A DNA stretch of 64,000 nucleotides from an uncultured Persicobacter sp. (lineage in GTDB: Bacteria; Bacteroidota; Bacteroidia; Cytophagales; Cyclobacteriaceae), in contig CANMKE010000022.1 in assembly GCA_947498325.1 (NCBI GenBank), forward strand, positions 1 to 64,000, in the 5' to 3' direction. Positions 8,657 to 17,929 of the stretch are shown here, in pieces. The number at the start of each line of letters is the position of its first letter. The stretch's first letter is position 1. The notes below the pieces were generated by a model, which saw nothing but the letters and a program-made list of their open reading frames with translations, was not told the origin of the DNA and did not search any database. The position numbers were made by a program, and so were the translations under genes.

Positions 8657-10399
8657 TTATTTTTCAGGCCAGACATTACTTTGCATTGCAATCTGTAATT
8701 TGGCAGGGTTTCTTGTTTTATGTTGCTGATAGAAATAATCGACGGCGGTGGTAACATCGCTGAAAAAATGATCTTCTCCAATGTTGTGCAAAAAATTGGA
8801 CTTCACAAACAGATCGCGTACTGGGCCAATCACATGGGTAAAATATACTGCTATTTGTTGTTTTTTCATGGAAGTGACCAATAGCTCCAGGCTTTGTAAT
8901 GCGGTGGTGTCGATATGAGGAATGCTTCCACAATGAAGAATGATTAATTTTAAAGGCACCCCTTTCTTTAGAATTTCTTCCTGAAGGGTTGCTGTAAATA
9001 TAGCAATATTGGCAAAGTGCATTGCGGCATCCTGACGGATAATTAGCACCGCAGGATCTTGTTCAGTCTGTTTAAACCGACGTACATTTCGGTAGTCATC
9101 CGTCGAGGCCAAACGCCCCAAAACAGCGATATGCGGATAAGCAGTTCTGCGGATCAGGGCCAGCAGGGCACAGAGTACTCCTCCCGTAATTCCTGCTTTT
9201 ACACCCCAAATGAGGGTAATAAGGAAAGTAAGGCTCAACAGCAGGAAATCTTCTTTACTCGATCGCCATAAATATTTCAGGTAGTCCATATCAATTAGTT
9301 TCGTTACTGCCACCAAAATAATGGCCCCTAAAATGGCTTTTGGAAGATAGAAAAACAGCTCCGTAAAAAAGAGTAAAGTCATGGCGACAAGCGCAGCACT
9401 GATGATATTGGCCATATTGGTCTGGGCACCTGCTTCATTATTCACTGCTGAACGGCCAAAGCCTCCAGCGGTAGGGTAGGCACCGAAAAATGAACCCGCC
9501 ATATTACTGATCCCAAGACCGACCAGTTCCTGGTTATTATTGATCTGATAGGTGTCGGCATGTTTTGCTTGTATCGATTTTGCGACGGCAATGGACTCCA
9601 TAAATGCGACCATCGCCACGGTAAATGCGATGGGTAGTAATTCGTAGATCATGTCTAAAGTATGGAAAGGCAACGCAAATGAGGGCAAACCTGAAGGAAT
9701 TGTTCCGATGATCTGCACACCCCTTGTTTCCAGATTCCCAAATTGTACGACTAAAATACTCAAGGCCACAACAACCAGTGCGGAGGGTATCGATCGATGA
9801 ATTTTTTTAAGCCCGACCATTAGCAATATACCTGCGATGGCTATTATAAAGGTTGGCCAATGTATTTGCGGAAGGTTCAAAAGTGTATGGTAAAATAGTT
9901 CTATCGGATGGTTTTGGACTGGAAGCGATACCCCCAAGACATGCCTCAACTGGTTGATACCGATAATAAGTGCGGCAGCAATGGTAAATCCACTAATGAT
10001 GGGTTTTGAGAGAAAGTTGACTAAAAATCCCATTTTGAGTAGACCGAAAATCAGTTGGATACTACCTACCATAAAGGAAAGCAGCAGGGCGAGGGCAATG
10101 TAGTTTTCAGTTCCCTGGATCGCCAAAGTGGATAAACCTGCAGCGACGAGCAGGGAATCCATGGCCACCGGACCTACCGCAAGCTGACGGGAAGTCCCGA
10201 AGAGCGCATACATTAGCTGGGGAATCAGTGCAGCATATAAACCGTAAACAGGAGGCAAACCGGCAATCATGGCATAAGCCATTCCTTGAGGGATGAGCAT
10301 TACACCCACGGTCACACCGGCAGAAAGGTCGCCGCTGAGTTGTGCCCTTTTATAAGTGGGGAGCCAATTGGTGATTGGAAGATAGGTTTTTAGTTTCAT
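8657..10399 (-). CDS. SulP-family anion transporter with STAS domain
   Basis: About 580 residues from the ATG at 10399; an upstream in-frame TTG (10417) adds six residues but looks less likely. The transmembrane part opens with the SulP signature region (LSAGVTVGVMLIPQGMAYA, GLPPVYGLYAALIPQLMYA) and has around 10-14 hydrophobic segments up to ~410. A cytoplasmic STAS domain covers ~425-555 (IILHCGSIPHIDTTALQSL). SulP proteins move sulfate, bicarbonate or related anions across the inner membrane. Co-location with the persulfide dioxygenase-like gene 24 bases downstream favours sulfate or sulfite transport, but the substrate cannot be read from sequence. A 16-bp palindrome lies 34 bases upstream of the start. 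Confidence 0.92.
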   Translation of the reverse strand: MKLKTYLPITNWLPTYKRAQLSGDLSAGVTVGVMLIPQGMAYAMIAGLPPVYGLYAALIPQLMYALFGTSRQLAVGPVAMDSLLVAAGLSTLAIQGTENYIALALLLSFMVGSIQLIFGLLKMGFLVNFLSKPIISGFTIAAALIIGINQLRHVLGVSLPVQNHPIELFYHTLLNLPQIHWPTFIIAIAGILLMVGLKKIHRSIPSALVVVALSILVVQFGNLETRGVQIIGTIPSGLPSFALPFHTLDMIYELLPIAFTVAMVAFMESIAVAKSIQAKHADTYQINNNQELVGLGISNMAGSFFGAYPTAGGFGRSAVNNEAGAQTNMANIISAALVAMTLLFFTELFFYLPKAILGAIILVAVTKLIDMDYLKYLWRSSKEDFLLLSLTFLITLIWGVKAGITGGVLCALLALIRRTAYPHIAVLGRLASTDDYRNVRRFKQTEQDPAVLIIRQDAAMHFANIAIFTATLQEEILKKGVPLKLIILHCGSIPHIDTTALQSLELLVTSMKKQQIAVYFTHVIGPVRDLFVKSNFLHNIGEDHFFSDVTTAVDYFYQQHKTRNPAKLQIAMQSNVWPEK

Positions 10400-10432
10400 G
10401 GCGGTATTAGTATACAACCAATATCAATATAT

Positions 10433-10448
10433 CTGAAATAAATTTCAG
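10433..10448. promoter_or_regulatory. Palindrome upstream of the SulP gene, candidate operator
   Basis: CTGAAATAAATTTCAG has perfect 7-bp arms around a central AA, 34 bases upstream of the SulP start codon on the minus strand. The position fits a repressor or activator site for the SulP/persulfide-dioxygenase operon. No regulator gene is adjacent, so the assignment is inference. Confidence 0.4.
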
Positions 10449-10613
10449 TGACTATTCTCACCAAAGCTTTTCATGAGGATGTTATCATTGAATAATATTT
10501 AGGGCCGTCGCTGTTTTATCCGGAAATTTTGGGAACTGACATCCATAGCTTCACCAGCTGACGGTCTTTTGTCATCTCGCCTGAAATGCGATATTGATCG
10601 GTCTTTCGATTCA

Positions 10614-10689
10614 ATAGGGGGGTATTTGACAGCTTTTATTGTTTTTTACAGTGTATCATTAATAAATAAAAAAATTATAGGGGGTATTT
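10614..10689. promoter_or_regulatory. Pair of ATAGGGGG(G)TATTT motifs
   Basis: ATAGGGGGGTATTT (10614-10627) and ATAGGGGGTATTT (10677-10689) are near-identical direct copies 63 bp apart in the divergent region between the sulfur operon and the SPFH gene. The GGGGTAT core resembles half-sites used by CsoR/CstR-type regulators, some of which sense persulfide, but no matching CCCC half-site is seen. Regulatory meaning is speculative. Confidence 0.3.
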
Positions 10690-11025
10690 ATTTAACATAA
10701 TGCTATTGGTGGTGTGGTGTGGTGTAGTTTTTTTGGGGGGGCGTGGGCTAATTTTGGTTACTGACTTATTTTACGGAAATACATTGATCGAAATTTGGAA
10801 TGCAGAAAGCGGGCGGTGATCGGTAGGATTTAAGTGACATAAATTTTGGACATGACCAGGTAGTATTGAAAAATCATTTACTAAATTTCATAGAATATTT
10901 GTGGTTTTTGATATTAAATCTCATCGTATATTTATCAACATTGATTATATTTAAGTAAAATTTAATCATTTTGACTATAGAGTATTCTCTGTTTATTTCA
11001 TGGTCAAATTAACCTTTCATCAACT

Positions 11026-12348
11026 ATGACAACTTTTTTAGGCATCTTGGCCTTATTGTTGGCGATGGGAGCTTTTGTACTTTCAAAATTGGATACAGAA
11101 GACCGTCTGCCTGTTTTACTTCGCGGAATTACCAGTGTTCATGCTTATGTATTGATGAGCATTGGATTGTTACTGATGTTATTCAAATCATTGTTCTTTT
11201 TTGCTGACCGTGGTTTTAATTACCTGCTTGTTTCCCCCACTGGGCATATGAGTGCCGTTATGGAGCAAGGGATAAAATGGCGGGGATTTGCCAAGATTGA
11301 CAAATGGCAGAAATATATTGATGTAAAGGTGGTCAGTAAATCCACGGAGTCGGATGAAAATGAACTTGAAGGTATCATGTCACCCATACCGGTTCGGTTT
11401 ATTGACCAGGTAACCGCTTTGGGGCATGTATCCCTACGCTTTCAGTTACCTGAAGACGAAAGCACCTTTGTTCAGCTGGCTGTCAAATACCGTACGATGA
11501 GCAACCTTGTCAACAACACCATTATCCCAACGGTACGCGAGCAGTTGATTAACACGGGCTATATGTTTGCGGCTCAAAATTATATTTCAGGAGAGGCACA
11601 ATCCTTTCGTCAGACTTTTGAGGAGCAGTTAAAACATGGGACTTATGCGGTAAATAAAATTGAGGCCAGAGATACAGTATTTCATGAGATTGAAATGACA
11701 AATCGCCAACGGACCATCAAGGAAATTCAGACCAGTTATCATGTAGAAAAGATCCTTGAAAATGGTATTCCAAAGCGTATTCCACATGAGTTGTCTGAGA
11801 ACAATATTATCGTTTCTCAGGTGATTGTGGATAAAATAGACCTGGAATCTACCTTTAAGCAACGCCTTGAAGCGCAGCGTGACGAGTCGGCAAAACGCCA
11901 GCTTGAGCAACAAAAAATTGAAACAGCGAAAGCGGAGCAGCAGCGTATTGTAGCACAGGGGGAGCGGGATAAAGCGGCTGAACGTGTAACACAGGAGAAA
12001 GAGCAGGTTAAAGCCCTTATTGCTATTGAAACCAAGCTGAAGCAAGAGGAAACCAATAAAAAACTGGCAGCGATTGCTTTGGAAACCGAGCGCCTTAACG
12101 CTCAAAAGCAAAAAGTAACGGCAGATGCTGAGGCCTATGAAATCTCTAAGAAAGTTACCGCCGGTATTACACCGGAAGTGAAACTTCAAATGGAACTGAA
12201 CAGGGATATTAAAGTGGCGGCTGAAATTGCTAAAATCAAATTCCCCGAAACAATGATCATCGGAGGCAGTGGCGGCAAAGGTGCAAGCACACCTTTGGAA
12301 AGTCTGATTGGTGCAGCAATGGCCAAACAACTAAAAACAGAAAATTAA
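11026..12348 (+). CDS. Membrane-anchored SPFH/band 7 (prohibitin-like) protein
   Basis: 440 residues. Two N-terminal hydrophobic segments (~2-20 and ~38-60) anchor it in the membrane. An SPFH-type domain follows (~65-265), then a long charged helical region (~280-385) rich in Glu, Lys, Gln and Ala (e.g. QRLEAQRDESAKRQLEQQK), then a Gly/Ser-rich stretch (GGSGGKGAS) and a short C-terminal tail. This order matches stomatin/flotillin/prohibitin relatives that form membrane-associated oligomeric rings or microdomain scaffolds. No NfeD-type partner is adjacent, so it looks monocistronic with its own terminator at 12368-12405. The precise role is unknown. Confidence 0.85.
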   Translation: MTTFLGILALLLAMGAFVLSKLDTEDRLPVLLRGITSVHAYVLMSIGLLLMLFKSLFFFADRGFNYLLVSPTGHMSAVMEQGIKWRGFAKIDKWQKYIDVKVVSKSTESDENELEGIMSPIPVRFIDQVTALGHVSLRFQLPEDESTFVQLAVKYRTMSNLVNNTIIPTVREQLINTGYMFAAQNYISGEAQSFRQTFEEQLKHGTYAVNKIEARDTVFHEIEMTNRQRTIKEIQTSYHVEKILENGIPKRIPHELSENNIIVSQVIVDKIDLESTFKQRLEAQRDESAKRQLEQQKIETAKAEQQRIVAQGERDKAAERVTQEKEQVKALIAIETKLKQEETNKKLAAIALETERLNAQKQKVTADAEAYEISKKVTAGITPEVKLQMELNRDIKVAAEIAKIKFPETMIIGGSGGKGASTPLESLIGAAMAKQLKTEN

Positions 12349-12367
12349 AACTGACATTGTTCAGTTT

Positions 12368-12405
12368 AAGCCAAAGGTTCTTTTAAAGGGTCTTTGGCTT
12401 TTTTT
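12368..12405 (+). terminator. Rho-independent terminator after the SPFH gene
   Basis: AAGCCAAAG (12368-12376) pairs with CTTTGGCTT (12392-12400), followed by a T-run to 12405. It starts 20 bases after the stop codon. Confidence 0.9.
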
Positions 12406-12774
12406 GTGTTTGAAGGCTATTTAGACATCGCTGATCTACACTATCAAGGTGATGTGTTATTTTACTAAGTTAAATTCATGATATCAGTCAATACTTTAGG
12501 ATTTGTAAATGACTGTAACACAATAATAAGGTGTTGTTGATTTACATGACTCTATGTAATAAAATGTTAAGTAATCAATAAAGTCGATGTCTGTATTTGT
12601 TTTTTCGGGATATAATAATATAGTAGTAGTGTCTTTTAGGTTTAGGATATAGTTTAAATTGAATTGAAAATAATATTTTATTATCTATATTCGTTTATGG
12701 CTTTCTAATATCACCCCATATTAGTAGCCACGTGAGTTCATTAAAGAAATAACATTAACCTAATTTTTAACTCT
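12406..12774. other. AT-rich intergenic region
   Basis: About 370 bp, strongly AT-rich, upstream of the large repeat protein and presumably containing its promoter. I see no convincing TTTG/TAnnTTTG promoter pair, hairpin or small gene. Confidence 0.5.
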
Positions 12775-15700
12775 ATGAAACTTAAACTTTACCTGCTATT
12801 TGCGTGGATGACTTTGCTATTCATGCCAATAATCACTTATGCTCAAAATGAAGGGGCAAGCTGTGAGGAACCCTATGTGGCTGTTGTTGGCGAGAATATC
12901 TCTGATCATAGGGCAGATGAAAACCAATGGTTTTCATATACTGCAGAAACGGATCAATTGGTATCTATCTACACCTATGGTTACACCTCAAATGTAGATT
13001 CTTATTTAGAGATTTTCTCAGACTGTGAAACCATTATCAAAAGAAACGATGATTATAATGGAACCCTTCAGTCGTATATTGAACATCGAGTACTTGCCGG
13101 GGAAACAATTTTTATTAGATGGCGGGATGACTACCTCACTTCAGAAACAATGGTTTATCCATGGAAATTAGATGCTGTGGATTATTTTGAGGGCATAAAC
13201 TGTACATATCCTGAAGTGGTTAATTTAGGAGAGCAAACAATTTCTGCTGGGTTAACAACTAAATATTTTTTGGTGGACGATTATTCTGAAGGATATTTCG
13301 GGATAGAATATAATGAAATTCAGGATGTTTCGATAGAGTTTACGGTTTATGACGATTGCAGTACCCGTAATCCATCTCAAACTACACCCAATGATATGCT
13401 GACTTTTTTTAGCGATGATCAAGAAATTTTCCTTATCAAAGCAGAGGTCGACGATCGTCGTTCGGTTCAATCAGACCTCTCTTTTAATATCATTCAGATT
13501 GATGAAGAAGTAGGTGAGGGAGCAGTTTGTAATGACGCTATTGAATTATCTATCGGGAACTTTAATCCACATATTAACAGTCCGCTACATACAGTTTGGT
13601 ATGCTTACCAAGCTTCAGAAGCCACCAGGTTAAAGATTAAAAAACCGAACGATACTGAAGCAGAAATTAAAGCTTTTTGGAGTTGTAATAGTAGCTCTCC
13701 TACAGAGGAAAGTCAAGATAGCCTTTCAATTGATTTGTCGATTGGAGAGGTTGTGATGATTCAAATCAGCGCACCCGTTTCTGGAGAAAGCCAAGGCTGG
13801 CAATCATCCACCGAAAGCCTTGTAGGGGCATTTTGTGACGATCCTCTTGATGCAGAAATGTCAGTAGTTTATTCGAATCCACATGCAGAATATGATTTAT
13901 GGTTGGAGTACACGGCTACTTCTTCAGGGATTGTCGAAGTTAATCTTAGCGAAAGTGGACGTATTACTCGTTATGACTTTGATTGTTCCTATATCTCAGA
14001 TGGGGTAATTAATAATAGATTTGAGGTTACTGCAGGAGAATCGTATCTTCTGCGCTGTGGAATAGACCAAGACGCCACTGTTGAGTTGAGTGAAAGGCCT
14101 TTAGCGGCCGGAGATGTTTGTGATCTACCCAAGCATGTTAGCCTTGGAACATTTAACAATGAGGGAGCTGCGTGGCTTTCATTTACCGCAGAGAATGATG
14201 GACCAATCCAAATTACACCTGAGTGTTCTGGCATTGATAACGGAGAGGAGCCATTCGTTAAAGTGATTACCGGTTGTGATGAAAGGGATATTGTTGAATT
14301 GAAGAATTTCGATTGTAACTCAGAGGAAGAACATCAGCCATTGACTTTTTATGCGCAAGCTGGACAAAATTATTTGGTCTTTTTTAGAGAGTTTGGCGAA
14401 GGGAATGTATCAATCGAAGAGGTTGATGGGCTATCAAATGGGGAATACTGTGGTGTGGCCCGTACCTTGACAACCTCTGATACCGTTCAAATGGGCAACA
14501 ATCACGTTAATTGGTTTAGTTTTACTGCAGAGGAAGAAGGAAAAATGACAGTATCTTTGACGAATGGAAATCCCACCTCTTTTTACCTCATGAGTGGATG
14601 CTCGGAATACCTTGATTTTGAAAGTGCATATTATTTAAAACCTTCGAATGAATCTTTTGATTTTTATGCAGAAGTTGGTGAAACATATATTTTTAGGGTA
14701 GTATCAGGGGAATCTGCTGAATGGACTATCAACAAAATTGATGAATACGAAGCAGGAGAACACTGTAAGGCACCGCTTTCCGCTACAGCAGGAATTAATT
14801 TCGCTGATAATCGGGATGAAAGAGATCAGTGGTATATTTATGAAGCTTTTCACAATGGGGAAATCACAATTTCTACTTGCGATTTGACAACTGAAGATAC
14901 TTACCTCAGAGTATTTACTGATTGTGAAAACCTATATGATTTTGCAGATGATAATTGTGGTTTACAGCAAGAATTAACGTTGGATGTTGAAATCGGGGAT
15001 ATATTTTATATCAATTATGGAGCAGATTTTACCACTGGATCTTACCGGTGGGAGCTCACTGAGTCAATAGAAGAAAATAAATTAGAAGGTTCTTTGGCAA
15101 TTTCAGGAGACCTTATTTTTGATCAAGAGCTTATGGTGACTTTAGATCAGGTAAATAGTACCGATATTCAACTGCAATGGTACAGAGGTAGTGAGCCAAT
15201 TATTGGAGCGACATCGGTGCGATATACCCTTGTAAAGGAAGATATAGGAAAGTATATAAAGGTAAGGGCGATTAGTCCAGAAAAGCAAGGGACATTGACC
15301 GGTATTTCTGATACTGAAATTCATAAAATAAGTACAATGGCGCCGGAGTCGCCGGTCATTGTAATGATGAATAATGGTAAACTATGGCTTCAAAGTCACG
15401 AAGGTTATGAATATAAATTGAATGAAGGCGATTGGCAGTCAGATCCAGAGTTTTCAGGCCTGACAGTTGGTGAAACTTATTTGTTCTATCAGCGATTAAT
15501 GGAGACAGAAACACATGCTCCGTCGCCAGCAAGTGAGGCGTTAACATTTAACATGGAGAAAGAATTTATTGCTGGGCAATTAAGTATTGATGGTTCACGC
15601 GTTTTTGGCTCATTACTCACTTTGGAGATCGAAGGGCAAAACTTCACAGCTCAGGAGATCAAATGGTACAGGAATGGTGACCAAATAGAAGGCGCAGAAT

Positions 15701-16287
15701 CTAAAACATATATATTAACTTCGGATGATATTAATGCAGTCATAAGTGTAGATGTTGCTTCTTCCGAAACCTATGGAAAATTGATGTATGAAGACGAAGA
15801 GGCCGTAACAAAAGCCACTCAAACAGCGCCAAGCATACCTGTGTTGGATTCTTCAGATGATAACAGCGTAGAGCTTCTTCACACGGAAGGCTATGAATAT
15901 AAGATGGATGATGGTGATTGGCAGGCAGAGTCGTCCTTTACAGGCTTATCAGTTGACAATACTTATATATTCTACCAGCGGGTAGCGGAAACGGAAACGC
16001 ATTTTATGTCAGAAGCCAGTGCTGGTCTAAGCATAACAATAAGCGTATTAAGTAATGACGATGCACGCAAGGTTAGCATTTATCCAAACCCTGTGAAGGA
16101 TATTCTGAATATTAAGCTTCAGGGCACTGCTCAGGTAAAATTATTGGATATTTCTGGACGTAAATGGCTGGAAAAAACAGTAAATGAAACAGATGGGATT
16201 GATGTTAAACACTTACCATCAGGGGTGTATTTTGTTGAGGTTACTCAGCACAATCATTCAATAGTTACCAAAATAATAATTGAGTAG
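12775..16287 (+). CDS. Large secreted Cys-repeat protein with T9SS sorting tail
   Basis: 1170 residues. The signal peptide ends around ITYAQ (residue 24). Residues ~26-760 hold seven repeats of roughly 100 residues, each opening with a Gly-x-x-Cys motif (GASC, GINC, GAVC, GAFC, GDVC, GEYC, GEHC at about 29, 141, 247, 351, 445, 555 and 660) followed by W-(F/Y)-x-(Y/F)-x-A and a C-terminal D-x-C. They resemble pre-peptidase C-terminal beta-sandwich domains. Residues ~765-1095 hold two copies of a ~160-residue unit: an Ig-like part (LQWYRGSEPI / IKWYRNGDQI) plus a short beta-rich part (YEYKLNEGDWQ / YEYKMDDGDWQ). Residues ~1098-1170 are a T9SS sorting domain (VSIYPNPV). No catalytic domain is recognised; adhesion or surface binding is a guess. 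It is more AT-rich than most neighbouring genes. Confidence 0.85.
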   Translation: MKLKLYLLFAWMTLLFMPIITYAQNEGASCEEPYVAVVGENISDHRADENQWFSYTAETDQLVSIYTYGYTSNVDSYLEIFSDCETIIKRNDDYNGTLQSYIEHRVLAGETIFIRWRDDYLTSETMVYPWKLDAVDYFEGINCTYPEVVNLGEQTISAGLTTKYFLVDDYSEGYFGIEYNEIQDVSIEFTVYDDCSTRNPSQTTPNDMLTFFSDDQEIFLIKAEVDDRRSVQSDLSFNIIQIDEEVGEGAVCNDAIELSIGNFNPHINSPLHTVWYAYQASEATRLKIKKPNDTEAEIKAFWSCNSSSPTEESQDSLSIDLSIGEVVMIQISAPVSGESQGWQSSTESLVGAFCDDPLDAEMSVVYSNPHAEYDLWLEYTATSSGIVEVNLSESGRITRYDFDCSYISDGVINNRFEVTAGESYLLRCGIDQDATVELSERPLAAGDVCDLPKHVSLGTFNNEGAAWLSFTAENDGPIQITPECSGIDNGEEPFVKVITGCDERDIVELKNFDCNSEEEHQPLTFYAQAGQNYLVFFREFGEGNVSIEEVDGLSNGEYCGVARTLTTSDTVQMGNNHVNWFSFTAEEEGKMTVSLTNGNPTSFYLMSGCSEYLDFESAYYLKPSNESFDFYAEVGETYIFRVVSGESAEWTINKIDEYEAGEHCKAPLSATAGINFADNRDERDQWYIYEAFHNGEITISTCDLTTEDTYLRVFTDCENLYDFADDNCGLQQELTLDVEIGDIFYINYGADFTTGSYRWELTESIEENKLEGSLAISGDLIFDQELMVTLDQVNSTDIQLQWYRGSEPIIGATSVRYTLVKEDIGKYIKVRAISPEKQGTLTGISDTEIHKISTMAPESPVIVMMNNGKLWLQSHEGYEYKLNEGDWQSDPEFSGLTVGETYLFYQRLMETETHAPSPASEALTFNMEKEFIAGQLSIDGSRVFGSLLTLEIEGQNFTAQEIKWYRNGDQIEGAESKTYILTSDDINAVISVDVASSETYGKLMYEDEEAVTKATQTAPSIPVLDSSDDNSVELLHTEGYEYKMDDGDWQAESSFTGLSVDNTYIFYQRVAETETHFMSEASAGLSITISVLSNDDARKVSIYPNPVKDILNIKLQGTAQVKLLDISGRKWLEKTVNETDGIDVKHLPSGVYFVEVTQHNHSIVTKIIIE

Positions 16288-16307
16288 ATTCACACTAAAC
16301 AATATTG

Positions 16308-16336
16308 AAAAAGCTGCCATTGTGCAGCTTTTTTTT
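16308..16336 (+). terminator. Rho-independent terminator
   Basis: AAAAAGCTGC (16308-16317) pairs with GCAGCTTTTT (16324-16333) in a run of eight T. It begins 21 bases after the stop of the 1170-residue protein gene. Confidence 0.9.
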
Positions 16337-16560
16337 ATGGTATATTTTTTCGTTTCTTGAATTCTAACTTGAACCACAACAAATTTACAGATTAAAAACA
16401 GAACAATCGAAACTTCGGTGCACTTAAAAATTTGTTGCCCCCACCCAATGCACTTCCACTGCTCTTTATTGGTCTACTTTTGGCTTATTAAAAATCTTAA
16501 TTATTAATTTTAATGGCCCTTTCTTCCTCTTGAGGAAGAGGAACCAAATAAGACACAACG

Positions 16561-17367
16561 ATGGCTTTTTATCATAGAACGCACTTAGGTGGTGGCTTTA
16601 GTTTTATTACCCGAATTCGGGCTAAAGATGCCTTTGGAATCATATTGGTGGCAGGTGCGCTTATGCTACTGCTGATCTCTTTGCAATTTTTCTTTTATGT
16701 GTTGGTGGTTTGGCCAATGACGGAGATTTACAGAAAATTCAAGGAACGGGAGGACTTTAAGGCAGATTACCGCACCTATTTATCGCTGATCGTTTATGCG
16801 GTAATTGCGATTGGTGCCCTCCGAGATACCGCAGTGGGCACTTTTGTAGACACTCATGTATTTGGTCACGACAGTACATATTATGCTACCAGGCAGTTTA
16901 ATGATTCGGTGAATCAGGTTTATGCCTTTAAATGCTATGCGCAGGTGTACCAGGGAACCAGGGTTTGGGCTGAGCCGTCAATTTCTGCCAAGGTTAATCG
17001 TTCTGCCGTTGTAGCACACCTCAAGCGGGGAGACTTTGTGAAGTTAACAGGTAAATATGGTACCGATATTGCCCCTGATATTGATGGGGTATGGGTGGAA
17101 CTGCTCACGCTCGATTCCATTAAGGGGTACTTTCGTTTACCGTCGAATGACCCTCCCCGATATCGTTACCGTTCTGAAATGCCGACTAAAGGTTACAGCA
17201 CTCAAATGATGGAGGTCGGATTTGAGGATAAACTCCTGACCACTACCGCAGCCTTTGAGGCTTACCAAAAAGAAGTCGCTGACCGAAAGGCGGCCAAACA
17301 GAAAGCTATTCGCGAACAAAAAGCCCGCGCCAAACGGGTCAAAGCTTATGAAGCCGCAGGCCATTAA
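16561..17367 (+). CDS. Two-TM membrane protein with SH3-like domain
   Basis: 268 residues, no named family recognised. Two hydrophobic segments (~25-52 and ~73-95) flank a short charged loop. The region ~121-195 has the look of a bacterial SH3 domain (VYQGTRVWAEPS, HLKRGDFVKLTGKYG, GVWVEL, GYFRLPS), a fold often used for ligand or cell-wall binding and probably placed outside the inner membrane. The C-terminus (~236-268) is strongly basic and helical (DRKAAKQKAIREQKARAKR). The 26-residue-repeat gene follows after 55 bases without an intervening terminator, so the two may be co-transcribed. A short perfect hairpin (CTTCCTC/GAGGAAG, 16523-16538) lies just upstream of the start. Confidence 0.75.
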   Translation: MAFYHRTHLGGGFSFITRIRAKDAFGIILVAGALMLLLISLQFFFYVLVVWPMTEIYRKFKEREDFKADYRTYLSLIVYAVIAIGALRDTAVGTFVDTHVFGHDSTYYATRQFNDSVNQVYAFKCYAQVYQGTRVWAEPSISAKVNRSAVVAHLKRGDFVKLTGKYGTDIAPDIDGVWVELLTLDSIKGYFRLPSNDPPRYRYRSEMPTKGYSTQMMEVGFEDKLLTTTAAFEAYQKEVADRKAAKQKAIREQKARAKRVKAYEAAGH

Positions 17368-17422
17368 ACGCAGCTCAACTCAACAGCGCGTATTTTCCAT
17401 CTTTTATTTAAATCAGTTCGAT

Positions 17423-17860
17423 ATGAAACGTATTTGTCTTAGCCTTTTATGCTGTATGCTACTTTCGTCCTTCGCTTTTGGGCAATCTTATACTACCCAA
17501 AAAGCCGATATACTGGGGAATCAACAGACCACTTTCAAAGATCAACAAGGGCGGTATACAGGATCGTCAACCACCCAAAAAGCCGATGTTCTCGGTAACC
17601 GACGGACGACTTTCAAAAATGCTCAAGGGCAATACACAGGGACTTCTACCACAAGGAAAGCCGATATATTGGGGAATCAACAGACCACATTTCGAAATGC
17701 ACAGGGACAGCAAACTGGTTCGGCAGTCACCTCCAAACCCGATGTGCTCGGCAATACCCGAACGGTGGTCAGGGATGCCAATGGGCGGATCACAAAAATT
17801 ATTACGACCTCCAAGCCTGATATATTGGGCAATAGCCACGCTGTAGTACAGCAGTATTAG
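17423..17860 (+). CDS. Small secreted protein of tandem 26-residue repeats
   Basis: 145 residues from the ATG at 17423. The in-frame upstream extension lies inside the preceding gene and lacks the signal peptide at its start, so it was discarded. The signal peptide is ~1-19 (MKRICLSLLCCMLLSSFAFG). The rest is almost wholly four and a half repeats of 26 residues with the core K-(A/P)-D-(I/V)-LGN and a following R/Q-T-(T/V)-(F/V) and G-(R/Q): KADILGNQQTTF, KADVLGNRRTTF, KADILGNQQTTF, KPDVLGNTRTVV, KPDILGNSHAVV. The alternating pattern suggests a regular beta-solenoid or beta-hairpin stack. No catalytic motif and no T9SS tail. The function is unknown. It lies 55 bases after the SH3-like membrane protein gene and is followed by a terminator. 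Confidence 0.8.
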   Translation: MKRICLSLLCCMLLSSFAFGQSYTTQKADILGNQQTTFKDQQGRYTGSSTTQKADVLGNRRTTFKNAQGQYTGTSTTRKADILGNQQTTFRNAQGQQTGSAVTSKPDVLGNTRTVVRDANGRITKIITTSKPDILGNSHAVVQQY

Positions 17861-17892
17861 GAGCCTTCTGGCTTTCAATTCTATAAATATAC

Positions 17893-17929
17893 ATACACTT
17901 TTAGTTAAGTCTGAAAGTGTATTTTTTTT
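17893..17929 (+). terminator. Rho-independent terminator after the 26-residue-repeat gene
   Basis: ATACACTTT (17893-17901) pairs with AAAGTGTAT (17914-17922), followed by a T-run to 17929, 32 bases after the stop codon. Confidence 0.9.

Larger units (their letters stand above)
10418..11025. other. Divergent intergenic region, 608 bp, with repeated G-tract motifs
   Basis: It separates the leftward sulfur operon from the rightward SPFH gene. It holds the palindrome at 10433-10448, two G-tract motifs at 10614-10627 and 10677-10689, an inverted repeat AATAAATA/TATTTATT (10661-10668 and 10685-10692), and low-complexity GGTGT repeats followed by T7-G7 around 10708-10747. No coding signal is seen. 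Confidence 0.6.

Noticed and set aside
17255-17422. Upstream extension of the 26-residue-repeat protein
   Set aside because: It lies inside the preceding gene, and a clear signal peptide starts at 17423.
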